A DNA stretch of 64,000 nucleotides from Colwellia psychrerythraea 34H (GTDB lineage Bacteria > Pseudomonadota > Gammaproteobacteria > Enterobacterales > Alteromonadaceae). A program made the position numbers and the translations under genes. Position 1 is the first letter of the stretch, and the number at the start of each line of letters is the position of its first letter. The notes beneath the pieces were generated by a model. It did no database searches, was not told where the DNA came from, and saw nothing but the letters and a program-made list of their open reading frames with translations. The stretch covers positions 930,001 to 994,000 of the forward strand of contig NC_003910.7 of assembly GCF_000012325.1 (NCBI RefSeq). The letters run 5' to 3'. Shown here piece by piece: positions 1-8,735 of the stretch.

Positions 1-1260
1 ACCATAGTTACTTCAGTACCTAGAGCTGCATTTACCTGGGTCACTGAAAAAATGAAAAAAGAAGTGTCTATACCCCTAATCACAACTAACAGAATTAATA
101 CGCCTGAAGTTGCTGAAGAAGTGTTAGCGACGGGGCAAGCTGATATGGTGTCAATGGCGAGACCTTTCTTGGCGGATGCCGACTTTGTTAATAAAGCCGC
201 AGAAAATAAAGCCGATGAAATTAATACCTGCATTGGTTGTAACCAAGCGTGCTTAGATCACGTGTTTGCACAAAAGCGAGCCTCATGTTTAGTCAACCCA
301 ATGGCATGTTATGAAACAGAGCTTGTTATAGAAAAAGCTAAACAAGTTAAAAAATTAGCCGTGATAGGTGCCGGACCTGCGGGATTAGCTTTTAGTGTTT
401 ATGCTGCGGAGCGAGGACATCATGTTGAACTATTTGATAAAATTAGCGAGATAGGTGGCCAGTTTAATGTCGCTAAACAAGTACCCGGTAAAGAAGAATT
501 TTTTGAGACATTACGCTATTTTAACAAACAGATAAGTTTGCTTGATATTAAGGTGTATCTTAACACTGAGCAAAGTGCAGAAAAATTACTCGCTGCTGGT
601 TTTGATGAAGTGGTATTAGCAACAGGTATAAAACCAAGAAAGCTCGATATTAAAGGTTTAGAGGAAGGTTATACCAGTAATAAAGTACTTACATATTTAC
701 AAGTGCTGCGAGATAAAGTTGAGGTTGGTAACAAGGTCGCGATTATAGGTGCTGGCGGTATTGGCTTTGATGTAGCCACTTATTTATCAGAAAAATCATT
801 AACTAATGACCCAGAAGCATGGCTTAAAAATTGGGGGGTTGATAAGCAATACCTGAAAAATGGGGCATTGCTAAGTAAACAAGATATACCTAAGCATGAT
901 CCGGCAAGGCATATTACTCTGATACAACGCAAAACGACTAAAGTGGGCAAAGGCTTGGGTAAAACATCAGGCTGGGTACATAGAGCCAATTTAGTAAAAC
1001 AAGGCGTTACTATGTTGGCTGGCGCAAGTTATAAAGCCATTACTGAGAAAGGCTTAGTGATTGAAGTTGATGGTAAAGAGCAATTGCTTGAAGTTGATAA
1101 TATCATTATCTGCGCAGGGCAAGAATCGAATCGAGATTTACAGCAAAAGCTAATTGATGGTGGTTTACCTGTACATCTAATTGGTGGAGCTAATGTTGCT
1201 GCGGAACTTGATGCTAAACGTGCGATACGCCAAGCGGCAGAGTTAGCGGTGAAAATTTAG
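1..1260 (+). CDS. fadH: 2,4-dienoyl-CoA reductase FadH, 5'-truncated by the window edge
   Basis: This is the C-terminal 419 residues of an NADPH-dependent 2,4-dienoyl-CoA reductase, which removes double bonds at even positions during beta-oxidation of unsaturated fatty acids. The frame is open from base 1, so the gene begins upstream; the E. coli enzyme is about 670 aa. The part seen starts at the end of the FMN-binding TIM barrel. It then shows the 4Fe-4S ligands C-x2-C-x3-C-x11-C at in-window residues 77, 80, 84 and 96. An FAD-binding Rossmann motif (VIGAGPAGLA) follows, and then a second dinucleotide fold (IIGAGGIGFD). The internal ATG at 52 is not a credible start because the barrel sequence continues before it. 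A hairpin terminator follows the stop. Confidence 0.93.
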   Translation, partial: TIVTSVPRAAFTWVTEKMKKEVSIPLITTNRINTPEVAEEVLATGQADMVSMARPFLADADFVNKAAENKADEINTCIGCNQACLDHVFAQKRASCLVNPMACYETELVIEKAKQVKKLAVIGAGPAGLAFSVYAAERGHHVELFDKISEIGGQFNVAKQVPGKEEFFETLRYFNKQISLLDIKVYLNTEQSAEKLLAAGFDEVVLATGIKPRKLDIKGLEEGYTSNKVLTYLQVLRDKVEVGNKVAIIGAGGIGFDVATYLSEKSLTNDPEAWLKNWGVDKQYLKNGALLSKQDIPKHDPARHITLIQRKTTKVGKGLGKTSGWVHRANLVKQGVTMLAGASYKAITEKGLVIEVDGKEQLLEVDNIIICAGQESNRDLQQKLIDGGLPVHLIGGANVAAELDAKRAIRQAAELAVKI

Positions 1261-1307
1261 GCCTATTTGGATGAAATCAACACCTTAATGCGAAGATAGC
1301 TGTAGTG

Positions 1308-1345
1308 AACCGAAGAAAAACCCTATATTTCTTCGGTTTATTATT
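1308..1345 (+). terminator. Rho-independent terminator after fadH
   Basis: An 11-bp perfect stem (arms 1308-1318 and 1328-1338, AACCGAAGAAA and its complement) with a 9-nt loop is followed by a short T-rich tail. It lies 48 bases after the fadH stop and before pssA, which separates the two transcripts. Confidence 0.75.
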
Positions 1346-1385
1346 GATATACTGTCGTGAATTAATTTTTTTTAGATAGAGCACA

Positions 1386-2714
1386 GTGCAAGAAATAATT
1401 GTCGATAGTGGTGATATTGAATTCCTTACCACGCCTAAAGAATATAAGCAGCAGTTGTTGTCCCTTATTGAATGCGCACGTCAGCGTATTTTCATTACTG
1501 CCTTATATCTACAAGATGATGAGGCAGGTAGAGAGATCCTCCATGCCTTATACCAAGCTAAAGCTAATTTCCCAACAATAGAGATTAATATCTTTGTTGA
1601 TTTTAACCGTGGACAACGTGGTTTAATTGGTGAAAAGGCAAGCTTAGGTAACCGTGCACTTTATTTGAAATTAGCACATGAGTATCCTCACACCGTTAAT
1701 ATCTATGGTGTTGCTGTTAAGCGAAAAGAAGTCTTTGGGGTTTTACACCTAAAAGGCATGGTTTTCGATGAGAAGCTTTTCTATACAGGCGCAAGTATCA
1801 ATGATATTTATCTACATCAAGGTGAGCGATATCGTTTAGATCGCTACTGTACTATCAATAGCGCAGCATTAGCCGATAGTTTTTGCCACTACTTATCTGA
1901 TACTTTTATTGATTCAGGTCTGGCGCCACTTCTTAATCAAGAATGGTTACCTGATGCGGTAGAACAAAAGAAAAATCTGATCGCATTAAAACTTCAGCTA
2001 AAAAAATCTCACTATATTGTTGCTCAACAACAAGGTCTTAGCCAATCAAAAATAGTGAGTAATAAAGCCCTTATTACACCGCTAGTAGGTTTTGGTCGCC
2101 GTAAAAATCAGCTTAATCGAGCTACTCGTCACTTAGTGCAAAAAGCTGATGATAATATGGTGCTTTTCACGCCTTATTTTAATCTACCTCATTCTCTTGC
2201 TAAAGATGTGATTAGAGCCCTAAAACGTGGTGTTAAAACAACTGTGGTTGTAGGCGATAAAACAGCGAATGACTTTTTTATTGGCAATGATGAAGATTTC
2301 AGTACCATAGGTATCATCCCCTATGTTTATGAGATGTTACTTAAGCGTTTTGTTAAACGTTATCAAAATTTTATTGACCAAGGTTTATTGAATATCCATT
2401 TATGGAAAGATAAAGATAATAGCTTTCATCTCAAAGGTTTACGCGTTGATGACCGCTATCATTTGATTACGGGCAGTAATTTAAATCCCCGTGCTTGGGC
2501 ACTGGATTTAGAGAATGGCTTAGTTGTTGATGATGTCAATAAACAGCTATTACAAAAAACGGATGAAGAACTGCTCGGTATTTTAGTCAATACGAGTAAA
2601 GTTTCGCATTTCTCTGATATTGATTCAGTAGAAGACTACCCTGAAAAACCTCAAAAATTATTGAAAAAGATACGTGTTGCCCAAATAGATAGAGTGTTGA
2701 AGCGATTTTTGTAG
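1386..2714 (+). CDS. pssA: CDP-diacylglycerol-serine O-phosphatidyltransferase (PssA, PLD superfamily)
   Basis: The 442-aa product matches the size of the E. coli PssA type (about 450 aa). This enzyme makes phosphatidylserine from CDP-diacylglycerol and L-serine, the first committed step to phosphatidylethanolamine. Two phospholipase-D HKD motifs are present: H121-x-K123-x4-D128 and H348-x-K350-x4-D355. The second is followed by the ITGSNLNPRAW signature. There is no signal peptide or membrane segment, in keeping with a peripheral, ribosome- or membrane-associated enzyme. The start is GTG, with only a weak purine stretch upstream. It is a single-gene unit between the fadH terminator and a convergent outer-membrane gene. 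Confidence 0.92.
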   Translation: MQEIIVDSGDIEFLTTPKEYKQQLLSLIECARQRIFITALYLQDDEAGREILHALYQAKANFPTIEINIFVDFNRGQRGLIGEKASLGNRALYLKLAHEYPHTVNIYGVAVKRKEVFGVLHLKGMVFDEKLFYTGASINDIYLHQGERYRLDRYCTINSAALADSFCHYLSDTFIDSGLAPLLNQEWLPDAVEQKKNLIALKLQLKKSHYIVAQQQGLSQSKIVSNKALITPLVGFGRRKNQLNRATRHLVQKADDNMVLFTPYFNLPHSLAKDVIRALKRGVKTTVVVGDKTANDFFIGNDEDFSTIGIIPYVYEMLLKRFVKRYQNFIDQGLLNIHLWKDKDNSFHLKGLRVDDRYHLITGSNLNPRAWALDLENGLVVDDVNKQLLQKTDEELLGILVNTSKVSHFSDIDSVEDYPEKPQKLLKKIRVAQIDRVLKRFL

Positions 2715-2728
2715 TATCGACTTGTTGA

Positions 2729-2750
2729 AGCAATAATCTCCTTTATTGCT
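2729..2750. terminator. Possible bidirectional hairpin between convergent genes
   Basis: An 8-bp perfect stem (AGCAATAA at 2729-2736 and its complement at 2743-2750) with a 6-nt loop sits between the convergent pssA and Omp85-type genes. There is no long T tract, so terminator activity is uncertain. Confidence 0.4.
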
Positions 2751-2786
2751 CAAAATATTGTTTAAAGGTTGATGATTAAAATATAG

Positions 2787-4613
2787 CTAGAATGATTTTT
2801 TTGCCTGCACTCTAATTTCAAAACCATTAATTTCTGGATTATCGCTTTGTGGAAACGCAAAGTCGATGTGAATGATGGGATGGTTACCGCCTGAATGTGG
2901 CGAGTGTAATCTCAAGCCAAGTCCCGCAGAGCTTAACCAGCCTTCCTCAATATTTTTGACTGTTGACTCTCCATAGGTTCGACCCGCATCGACAAAAGCC
3001 ACACCAGCTAAATCAAACAGTTTAAAAAGATTTACTTCAGGGTAATATCTGATTTCAGAAGTAACTTTAATGCTATCTTGTCCGTGCTGATATTGCAGTG
3101 GAAAACCGCGTAAACCAGTGTTGCCTCCCATAGTCACTGGTTGGTCAATATATTGGTTTTTACTGATAACATTGGTATTACTTAGATAAAAACCCCAGTT
3201 TTTATTCAATTGATAAAAATACTCCCCGCTAAGCTTTACCAATAAACGACTATCTCTATGTTGGTAAATATCATTAGCTAGTGCAAGATCAAGTAACAAT
3301 AAGGAATTATCATGCAAGTTGAAGCCTTTTTTAACTCGCATCTTCCATACAGTCCATGCTGAGTTTTCTTTGTTACCATTGCCTATACCAAGGCTAGAGT
3401 TAAGTTGCCAACCATGGTTAAAATCTTCTATTTGGGTAATCAAGTGCACATTTGTGAGTTTTCTAAAATCTTTTTCAATATATTCAAATGCTAGCCATGG
3501 GTAGAGTAAATCTCTATCTTCGGGTTTTACATTAGTCAGAGGTGGATTGGATAAGTCGAGATTCTCTTCATCAGAAAGCTCGGTGAACGTTTCTTTATCT
3601 TGCGTTATGCCAACACGATATCTTAGTAAGCGGTTCTCACTGTTAAAACTTAGCCATGCGTAGCTTGCTTCTTTAAAGCTAATATCATGGCCAAATACAC
3701 TTTGGTCCAGACCATTTTGAAAAATAGTGTCGTTACGAGACTCTTCATTAAAGCCTATATGATAGGAGGTCTTGGTATGAAAACCAGCAAATATTTTATG
3801 CAGAAATAAGCTACGTTGTTGACCATCATCATTATCAGCAAAACCCAACTTAACCGAAGTATTTTGTTTTTGAAAAAGTGGGATAGTGGCCACTAGTTTG
3901 TAACCTGAACGCTGGGCATTTCGGTATGATTCAATTTCGGTATCTATGCCTAACCCGAGTAAGTTACGCTCTTTTATACCAAAGCTATAAGTGTTTATTC
4001 CTCCCTTGCGGCCAAAGCTAAGCGTTGGCATAAGTGACCAATTATCCCAAGTGGTAATGGTAATGTTTTCTACGTATTCATCAGCGCTAACTTCTGCATC
4101 TCTAAGGTATTTTCTGCTACGTAAATGGCGTTCTAGTTCAGCCATATCAGCAAAAGTTTTTGTACATTTTTTGATAAAAAAATTAGCTTCATTTTCTAGC
4201 GTTATAATTTTTGTATCAATATGAATGGCATTGGCCCAACGATGTAAAAAAGTAAAACCTTCTTCGTTTTTATCGAAGATTGTTTGTGGTTTGAAGGTTA
4301 TTTTTGGCTGACTGGTATCGCACAGTACTTTTTCATCTGAAGACTCAATATCAGCTTGATTTAAGGATTGATTCTGGATTGAATTCCCATCTATGGCATT
4401 GGCCGACCCTGAGCTGTTATCTATTTTTTCAGCTACGCGTTCGGTAGCTGATATTATGGGGCAAAAAATAATTAATAGTAAGCCGGCGACTAGCAATGAA
4501 AGTCGTCCAGAAAATACATCATCTCGCCAAGTAAGTGAGATTTTATTGTTAGATTTTGGCGATATGGCATTACATTGTTTTATTTTTTTTATGACTTTTA
4601 ATAAAAACAGCAT
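2787..4613 (-). CDS. Omp85/D15-type outer-membrane beta-barrel protein
   Basis: This 608-aa protein has a membrane-targeting hydrophobic stretch at about residues 38-57 after an unusually long, basic N-terminal region. A short POTRA-like segment follows at about 130-190, then a C-terminal 16-strand-type barrel. The barrel carries the Omp85 loop-6 signature (GLRGF in GGNTGLRGFPLQYQ) and ends in a terminal Phe, as outer-membrane barrels do. It resembles 'bacterial surface antigen' D15 proteins rather than BamA or TamA, which have several POTRA domains. The long N-region suggests the true start may lie further in, but no strong internal ATG is seen. The substrate is unknown. It stands alone, convergent with pssA. 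Confidence 0.8.
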   Translation of the reverse strand: MLFLLKVIKKIKQCNAISPKSNNKISLTWRDDVFSGRLSLLVAGLLLIIFCPIISATERVAEKIDNSSGSANAIDGNSIQNQSLNQADIESSDEKVLCDTSQPKITFKPQTIFDKNEEGFTFLHRWANAIHIDTKIITLENEANFFIKKCTKTFADMAELERHLRSRKYLRDAEVSADEYVENITITTWDNWSLMPTLSFGRKGGINTYSFGIKERNLLGLGIDTEIESYRNAQRSGYKLVATIPLFQKQNTSVKLGFADNDDGQQRSLFLHKIFAGFHTKTSYHIGFNEESRNDTIFQNGLDQSVFGHDISFKEASYAWLSFNSENRLLRYRVGITQDKETFTELSDEENLDLSNPPLTNVKPEDRDLLYPWLAFEYIEKDFRKLTNVHLITQIEDFNHGWQLNSSLGIGNGNKENSAWTVWKMRVKKGFNLHDNSLLLLDLALANDIYQHRDSRLLVKLSGEYFYQLNKNWGFYLSNTNVISKNQYIDQPVTMGGNTGLRGFPLQYQHGQDSIKVTSEIRYYPEVNLFKLFDLAGVAFVDAGRTYGESTVKNIEEGWLSSAGLGLRLHSPHSGGNHPIIHIDFAFPQSDNPEINGFEIRVQAKKSF

Positions 4614-5055
4614 CGCGTACCTAAAATAAAGAAGTGATGAGTAATATGTTTATATATCACTCATTTAACTATAGCGTTAACAGGCAACTTCAACATTATT
4701 TATTTAGTGTTTTACTCGGTTCACAGGGGCTTTTTAGTCTCAGTGTACTCAATTTTCACTTTTATTTGTTGTTACACCAGCATGGAATCATAAATAATAT
4801 CTTCTCAACGAAAGAATTAATTTCAATCACAGTATTTATGAAGATCAGCGTGAGTGTAGTAATTACATTAACAACTCGTGTGGCTTGGGTATAGAGAAAA
4901 TAAACAGCTAATCGATGATAAAGGCATTTTCATCTATATCATTCTAATATTTATGAAATTTCTATAAAGTTAAGATAGTATATCTTATCAATAAAATTAA
5001 TATTTACAGCACTTAAGTTCGTGCCGTAAAGCGAATAATCATAAAAAGGTTAATT
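4614..5055. other. 442-bp intergenic region, no supported gene
   Basis: This very AT-rich stretch holds the promoter of the divergent Omp85-type gene and of the thioesterase gene. An 86-codon frame at 4634-4894 encodes a hydrophobic peptide with no recognisable motif and poor start signals; it is not accepted as a gene. Confidence 0.5.
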
Positions 5056-5451
5056 ATGTTCAGTGAAAAAATGATGCCACACTTTAGTGATACGGATGCT
5101 TTAGGGCATATTAATAATACTAAACCACCAGTTTGGTTTGAAGGTGGACGTGCCCCTATATTTAGATTTTTCACTCCTGATTTAGACCCTAAAAAATGGC
5201 AACTTATCATTGCTAAAATAGAAGTTTCTTATCACGGACAGCTATTTTATGGTCAGGAAATTGAGATCAGAACATTCGTTAGCCGAATCGGTGGCGCCTC
5301 GTTTGATGTTTATCAAGAACTTTGGCAGCACGGAGAAAAATGTGTGTCGGGTACGGCAGCCATGGTAAATTTTGATTATGAGACGCAAAGCTCTAAAAGA
5401 ATATCTGATGAGATTCGTACTCAGCTAACTGAACACTTTATTGAGTTATAG
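5056..5451 (+). CDS. Acyl-CoA thioesterase, 4-hydroxybenzoyl-CoA thioesterase-like hotdog fold
   Basis: The 131-aa single-domain protein shows the hotdog thioesterase N-terminal motif FSDTDALGHINN. Its Asp and the following HINN match the active-site region of the YbgC/4HBT group. A beta-sheet core with IEVSYHGQLFYGQEIEIRTFV is typical of the family. It probably hydrolyses a short- or medium-chain acyl-CoA in the cytoplasm. The exact substrate cannot be told from sequence. The ATG has a modest AGG-containing site about 6 bases upstream. It stands alone, with no tol-pal genes beside it, so it is not the usual ybgC context. Confidence 0.85.
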   Translation: MFSEKMMPHFSDTDALGHINNTKPPVWFEGGRAPIFRFFTPDLDPKKWQLIIAKIEVSYHGQLFYGQEIEIRTFVSRIGGASFDVYQELWQHGEKCVSGTAAMVNFDYETQSSKRISDEIRTQLTEHFIEL

Positions 5452-5543
5452 TCTTCATAACTTTTGAAGTTTGTCAGTTTATTTAGGTTAATTCTGTTCT
5501 GAAAAATAAATGTAGATTGATCACAGGTATAAATATTAGCGTC

Positions 5544-5581
5544 ACCTACTAATTATCAGTGATAACAATTAATTAGTAGGT
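5544..5581. promoter_or_regulatory. Nested inverted repeats upstream of ssb
   Basis: A 12-bp perfect inverted repeat (ACCTACTAATTA at 5544-5555 and its complement at 5570-5581) encloses a 14-nt spacer. Overlapping it is a second perfect palindrome, TTATCAGTGATAA (5553-5565). There is no T tract, so this looks more like a protein-binding site or mRNA structure than a terminator. It lies about 90 bases after the thioesterase stop and 230 bases before ssb. Confidence 0.45.
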
Positions 5582-5810
5582 AATATCAACGCCGTGTTTA
5601 TACACTGTTTTTCATCTGCAATTTGGTTCGGTATTTTTAAAAGAGATTAAATTAAAATAAATGAGCTTTTAGCAAAAAATCACTCGAATTTGATCGCTGC
5701 TCACTATAGAATTACCCCCTTAAACTAAATTTCAAAGACACACTTTCTTTCTATTTAAATAGAAAAAGAAATGACGTACGTCTTAATAGCTCAATTAATA
5801 GGATATTTTC

Positions 5811-6512
5811 ATGGCGGGTGTAAATAAAGTAATCATAGTAGGTAACTTAGGTAAAGATCCTGAGGTACGTTTTATGCCAAATGGTGGTGCAGTAGCAAAT
5901 ATTACTGTTGCAACGTCAGACTCATGGAAAGACAAACAAACTGGTGAGCAGAAAGACAAAACAGAATGGCATCGTGTTGTTATGTTTGGAAAACTTGCTG
6001 AAATTGCTGGTGAATACTTGAAAAAAGGTTCAAAAGTATATCTTGAAGGATCTTTGCAAACGCGTAAGTGGACCAACCAACAAGGTCAAGATCAATATAC
6101 GACTGAAATCGTATTACAGGGCTTTAATGGCGTAATGCAAATGTTAGATGGAAAGTCGTCTCAAGGTCAGGGCGGTGGTTTTGCTAATCAAGGACAACAG
6201 CAAAGTGGTGGCTTCCAGCAACAAGCTCCACAGCAATCGGGTGGATTTTCTAACCAGCCAGCTCAACAAGGTGGATTTTCTAACCAAGGACAGCAAGCAA
6301 AAGCACCAGCACAACAAGGTGGCTTTGCTCCGCAACAACAAGCACCAGCACAACAAGGTGGCTTTGCTCCGCAACAGCAAGCACCAGCACAACAAGGTGG
6401 TTTTGCTCCTCAACAAGCACCAGCACAACAAGGTGGTTATCAGCAACAGCAAGCACCTAAAGTGAACCCACAAGAACCATCAATTGATTTCGATGATGAT
6501 ATCCCGTTTTAA
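5811..6512 (+). CDS. ssb: Single-stranded DNA-binding protein SSB
   Basis: The protein begins with the bacterial SSB OB-fold ([20 protein letters not shown], residues 1 to about 110), which tetramerises and coats single-stranded DNA in replication, repair and recombination. Residues about 111-225 form a disordered Gln/Gly/Ala/Pro-rich linker. The acidic tip DFDDDIPF (226-233) is the conserved docking site for partner proteins such as PriA, RecQ, RecO and exonuclease I. At 233 aa it is longer than the 178-aa E. coli SSB, and all the extra length is in the linker. A GGATA site sits before the ATG. No LexA box was found upstream by eye, and uvrA is not adjacent. Confidence 0.96.
   Translation: MAGVNKVIIVGNLGKDPEVRFMPNGGAVANITVATSDSWKDKQTGEQKDKTEWHRVVMFGKLAEIAGEYLKKGSKVYLEGSLQTRKWTNQQGQDQYTTEIVLQGFNGVMQMLDGKSSQGQGGGFANQGQQQSGGFQQQAPQQSGGFSNQPAQQGGFSNQGQQAKAPAQQGGFAPQQQAPAQQGGFAPQQQAPAQQGGFAPQQAPAQQGGYQQQQAPKVNPQEPSIDFDDDIPF
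6303..6452 (+). repeat. In-frame tandem repeat in the SSB linker
   Basis: About four copies of a 39-bp unit start at 6303, 6342, 6381 and 6417 (the third copy is 36 bp). Each encodes a block of the type [13 protein letters not shown]. Copies are nearly identical at the DNA level, which indicates recent expansion by slippage or unequal crossing-over. Confidence 0.9.
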
Positions 6513-6541
6513 TTTCTGATAAAACGGTCAAGTTAAAACAT

Positions 6542-6575
6542 AAAACCCAGCGTAATTGCTGGGTTTTTGTTTTTA
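6542..6575 (+). terminator. Rho-independent terminator after ssb
   Basis: A 10-bp perfect stem AAAACCCAGC (6542-6551 with 6558-6567) and a 6-nt loop are followed by TTGTTTTT. It lies 30 bases past the ssb stop and faces the convergent reductase gene. Confidence 0.9.
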
Positions 6576-6637
6576 TACGCGTTTAAACTCGGTACCAATC
6601 TAGATGTACTTTGAAGGTTAACGGGTATATAGCTTAG

Positions 6638-7681
6638 TTATGTTAAGTCATCAGGACCAACACGAACTACTAACTTGCCAAAGTTCTTGCCTTCCAACAA
6701 ACCAATAAATGACGATACGCTATTTTCTAAGCCTTCTACTCTGTGCTCTTTGTATTTGATCTTTCCTTCACTAAGCCATGTCATCATCGCTTTATTAAAT
6801 TCGCCATAACGGTGGCCATAGTCATCAAATACGATGAAACCTTGCATTTTAGCGCGCTTAACCAATAATGTGCCCATTAACGAAGACATACGATCAGGAC
6901 CATCAGGTAATTCAGTGGCATTATATTGTGAAATAAGGCCACATAAAGGAATACGAGACTTAGGATTAAGTAGCGGTAATACGGCATCAAAGACTTTACC
7001 GCCAACATTTTCAAAGTAAACGTCGATACCATCAGTACAAGTTTTTGCCAGTAGGGTAGCTAATTCATCACTGTGGTGATCTAAACAGGCATCAAAACCA
7101 AGGGTATCAACGGCATATTGGCACTTCTCAGTACCACCCGCTATACCAATCACTTTACAGCCTTGTATTTTAGCAATTTGCCCTACTAAACTACCTACGG
7201 CACCTGTTGCAGCTGCGACGACAACTGTCTCCCCAGCTTTTGGTTGGCCAATATCTAATAATCCCATATAGGCAGTTAAACCCGGCATACCGAGAACTCC
7301 TAGTGCATAAGATGGGTTTGAAATATCATTACCTAACTTAAGTAGGTCAACGCCATTTGATATGCTGTAATCCTGCCAGCCACCAAAAGAAACAACCCAA
7401 TCTCCTTGTTGGTAATCAGCATGCTTCGATTCTTCGACTCTACAAACAGTGCCACCAACCATTACCTCATTTAATGCTACGGGATCGGCGTAAGATTTTG
7501 CATCATTCATACGACCTCTCATATAGGGATCTAATGAAAGATATACCGTACGTAATAATACTTCACCCTGTTTTGGGCTAGGCTTGGCTGTTTGTGCTAG
7601 TGTAAAGTTGTCGTGGCTTGGCGCACCAAAAGGACGTGAAGCTAACAATATTTGTCGATTTACTTGTTTGTTTTGATTCAT
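6638..7681 (-). CDS. curA: NADPH-dependent oxidoreductase, CurA / zinc-independent MDR family
   Basis: The 347-aa protein aligns by eye with E. coli curcumin/dihydrocurcumin reductase CurA (345 aa) and related 2-alkenal reductases. Visible marks are the N-terminal DPYMRGRM motif and a dinucleotide-binding stretch AATGAVGSLVGQIAK (a glycine-rich motif typical of NADPH-preferring members). The catalytic zinc ligands of alcohol dehydrogenases are absent. These enzymes reduce the C=C bond of alpha,beta-unsaturated carbonyls and probably serve in detoxification. It is a single gene, convergent with ssb. The gene name is by family resemblance; the substrate is not established. Confidence 0.85.
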   Translation of the reverse strand: MNQNKQVNRQILLASRPFGAPSHDNFTLAQTAKPSPKQGEVLLRTVYLSLDPYMRGRMNDAKSYADPVALNEVMVGGTVCRVEESKHADYQQGDWVVSFGGWQDYSISNGVDLLKLGNDISNPSYALGVLGMPGLTAYMGLLDIGQPKAGETVVVAAATGAVGSLVGQIAKIQGCKVIGIAGGTEKCQYAVDTLGFDACLDHHSDELATLLAKTCTDGIDVYFENVGGKVFDAVLPLLNPKSRIPLCGLISQYNATELPDGPDRMSSLMGTLLVKRAKMQGFIVFDDYGHRYGEFNKAMMTWLSEGKIKYKEHRVEGLENSVSSFIGLLEGKNFGKLVVRVGPDDLT

Positions 7682-7899
7682 TAGTAATTCTCTTTTTAAG
7701 CAGTAAATAAAAGTTATGTCGTTATAGCAATCAGACTAACTCAGTAATCTTTTTAAATGGCCTTGTTCTTGAAAAATCACTCTTATTGCTTATGTTGCAA
7801 TGAAGTTGAGCCATTCATCATTCTGATTGGTATTAAAGAGTCAGCACTAAATTGAATAAGATAATTTTGCTCAAAAAACTCAGTGCTGAGCAGAAGTCA

Positions 7900-8589
7900 T
7901 TAACCGTTTAGTTGTCTCATTAATTTTTCAGCGACTAAGATTGAACTGGCTGGGTTTTGACCCGAAATGAGTAAACCGTCTTGAACAGCAAAGGCATGCC
8001 AATCTTCAACTTTTTGATAGTCAGCACCGCGTTTGATCAATTCATCTTCGAGTAAAAAAGGCACAATGTCGGTTAGCTGTACAGCGTCTTCTTCAGTGTT
8101 GGTAAAACCTGAAACCGCTTTACCCTTAACTGCATACTCACCGTTACTATCTTTAACGTTTAATAAAGCGGCAGTAGCATGACAAACAGCTGCAACAGGT
8201 TTGCTAGCTGCAATAAACTGTTCAATCAATTGGATGGAATTGGTATTGTCTGTTAAATCCCATAAAGGGCCATGTCCACCTGGGTAAAATACCGCATCAA
8301 AATCTTCACTGTTGATTTGCGCTAGAACCTGAGTATTGGCTATAAGGTTTTGGCTTTCAGCATCTTCGAAATAACGCTTGGTTGCTGTTGTTTGAAAATC
8401 ATCTAATTCACTAGTCGGATCGATTGGCGCTTGTCCTCCTGCTGGAGAAGCTAAGGTAACGTTTATGCCTGCATCTTTAAACGCGTAATAAGGGGCTGCA
8501 AACTCTTCTACCCAAAAGCCTGTTTTCTTTCCAGTGTTACCTAATTCAGCGTGTGATGTTAATACCATTAATATGTTTTTAGTTTGCAT
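7900..8589 (-). CDS. DJ-1/PfpI family protein (class I glutamine amidotransferase-like)
   Basis: The 229-aa protein shows the nucleophile elbow AVCHATAALLN with the reactive Cys followed by His, and the FYPGGHGPLWDL motif, typical of the Hsp31/YhbO-like branch of DJ-1/PfpI. Members act as glyoxalase III-type hydratases, chaperones or stress proteins. The start has a clear GAGG site 6 bases before ATG. It is divergent from the LysR-family gene at 8736, and the 146-bp gap carries a near-ideal LysR-type operator, so that regulator probably controls it. Confidence 0.85.
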   Translation of the reverse strand: MQTKNILMVLTSHAELGNTGKKTGFWVEEFAAPYYAFKDAGINVTLASPAGGQAPIDPTSELDDFQTTATKRYFEDAESQNLIANTQVLAQINSEDFDAVFYPGGHGPLWDLTDNTNSIQLIEQFIAASKPVAAVCHATAALLNVKDSNGEYAVKGKAVSGFTNTEEDAVQLTDIVPFLLEDELIKRGADYQKVEDWHAFAVQDGLLISGQNPASSILVAEKLMRQLNG

Positions 8590-8687
8590 TGTAAACCTCG
8601 ATATTTAAATTATTGCCAGGGATGTTTCATTGACGGTAAGTGTAGTTGAGTAGAGCTAAGCTAACAATGCAGATTATATAGACTTCT

Positions 8688-8708
8688 TTGTATCAATAAA
8701 TGATACAA
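8688..8708. promoter_or_regulatory. Candidate LysR-type operator in a divergent promoter
   Basis: Perfect 8-bp inverted arms TTGTATCA (8688-8695) and TGATACAA (8701-8708) surround a 5-nt spacer, so T-N11-A-type symmetry is present. It lies between the divergent DJ-1/PfpI and LysR genes, 28 bases from the regulator start, as expected for autoregulation plus control of the divergent gene. Confidence 0.65.
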
Positions 8709-8735
8709 TAAGGGTATGATCATCTTGATAGGTTA

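Noticed and set aside
4634..4894. 86-codon frame between the Omp85-type and thioesterase genes
   Set aside because: It is hydrophobic and low in complexity with no motif, a weak start, and a location in a divergent promoter region.
5452..5810. LexA box expected upstream of ssb
   Set aside because: No CTGT-N8-ACAG or close variant was found in this region.
6303..6452. Regular repeats that could suggest a CRISPR array
   Set aside because: The units are in frame inside ssb with no unique spacers.
6144..6473. Long frames on both strands across the SSB linker
   Set aside because: These arise from the repetitive Gln/Gly codons of ssb in other frames; the products are low complexity.
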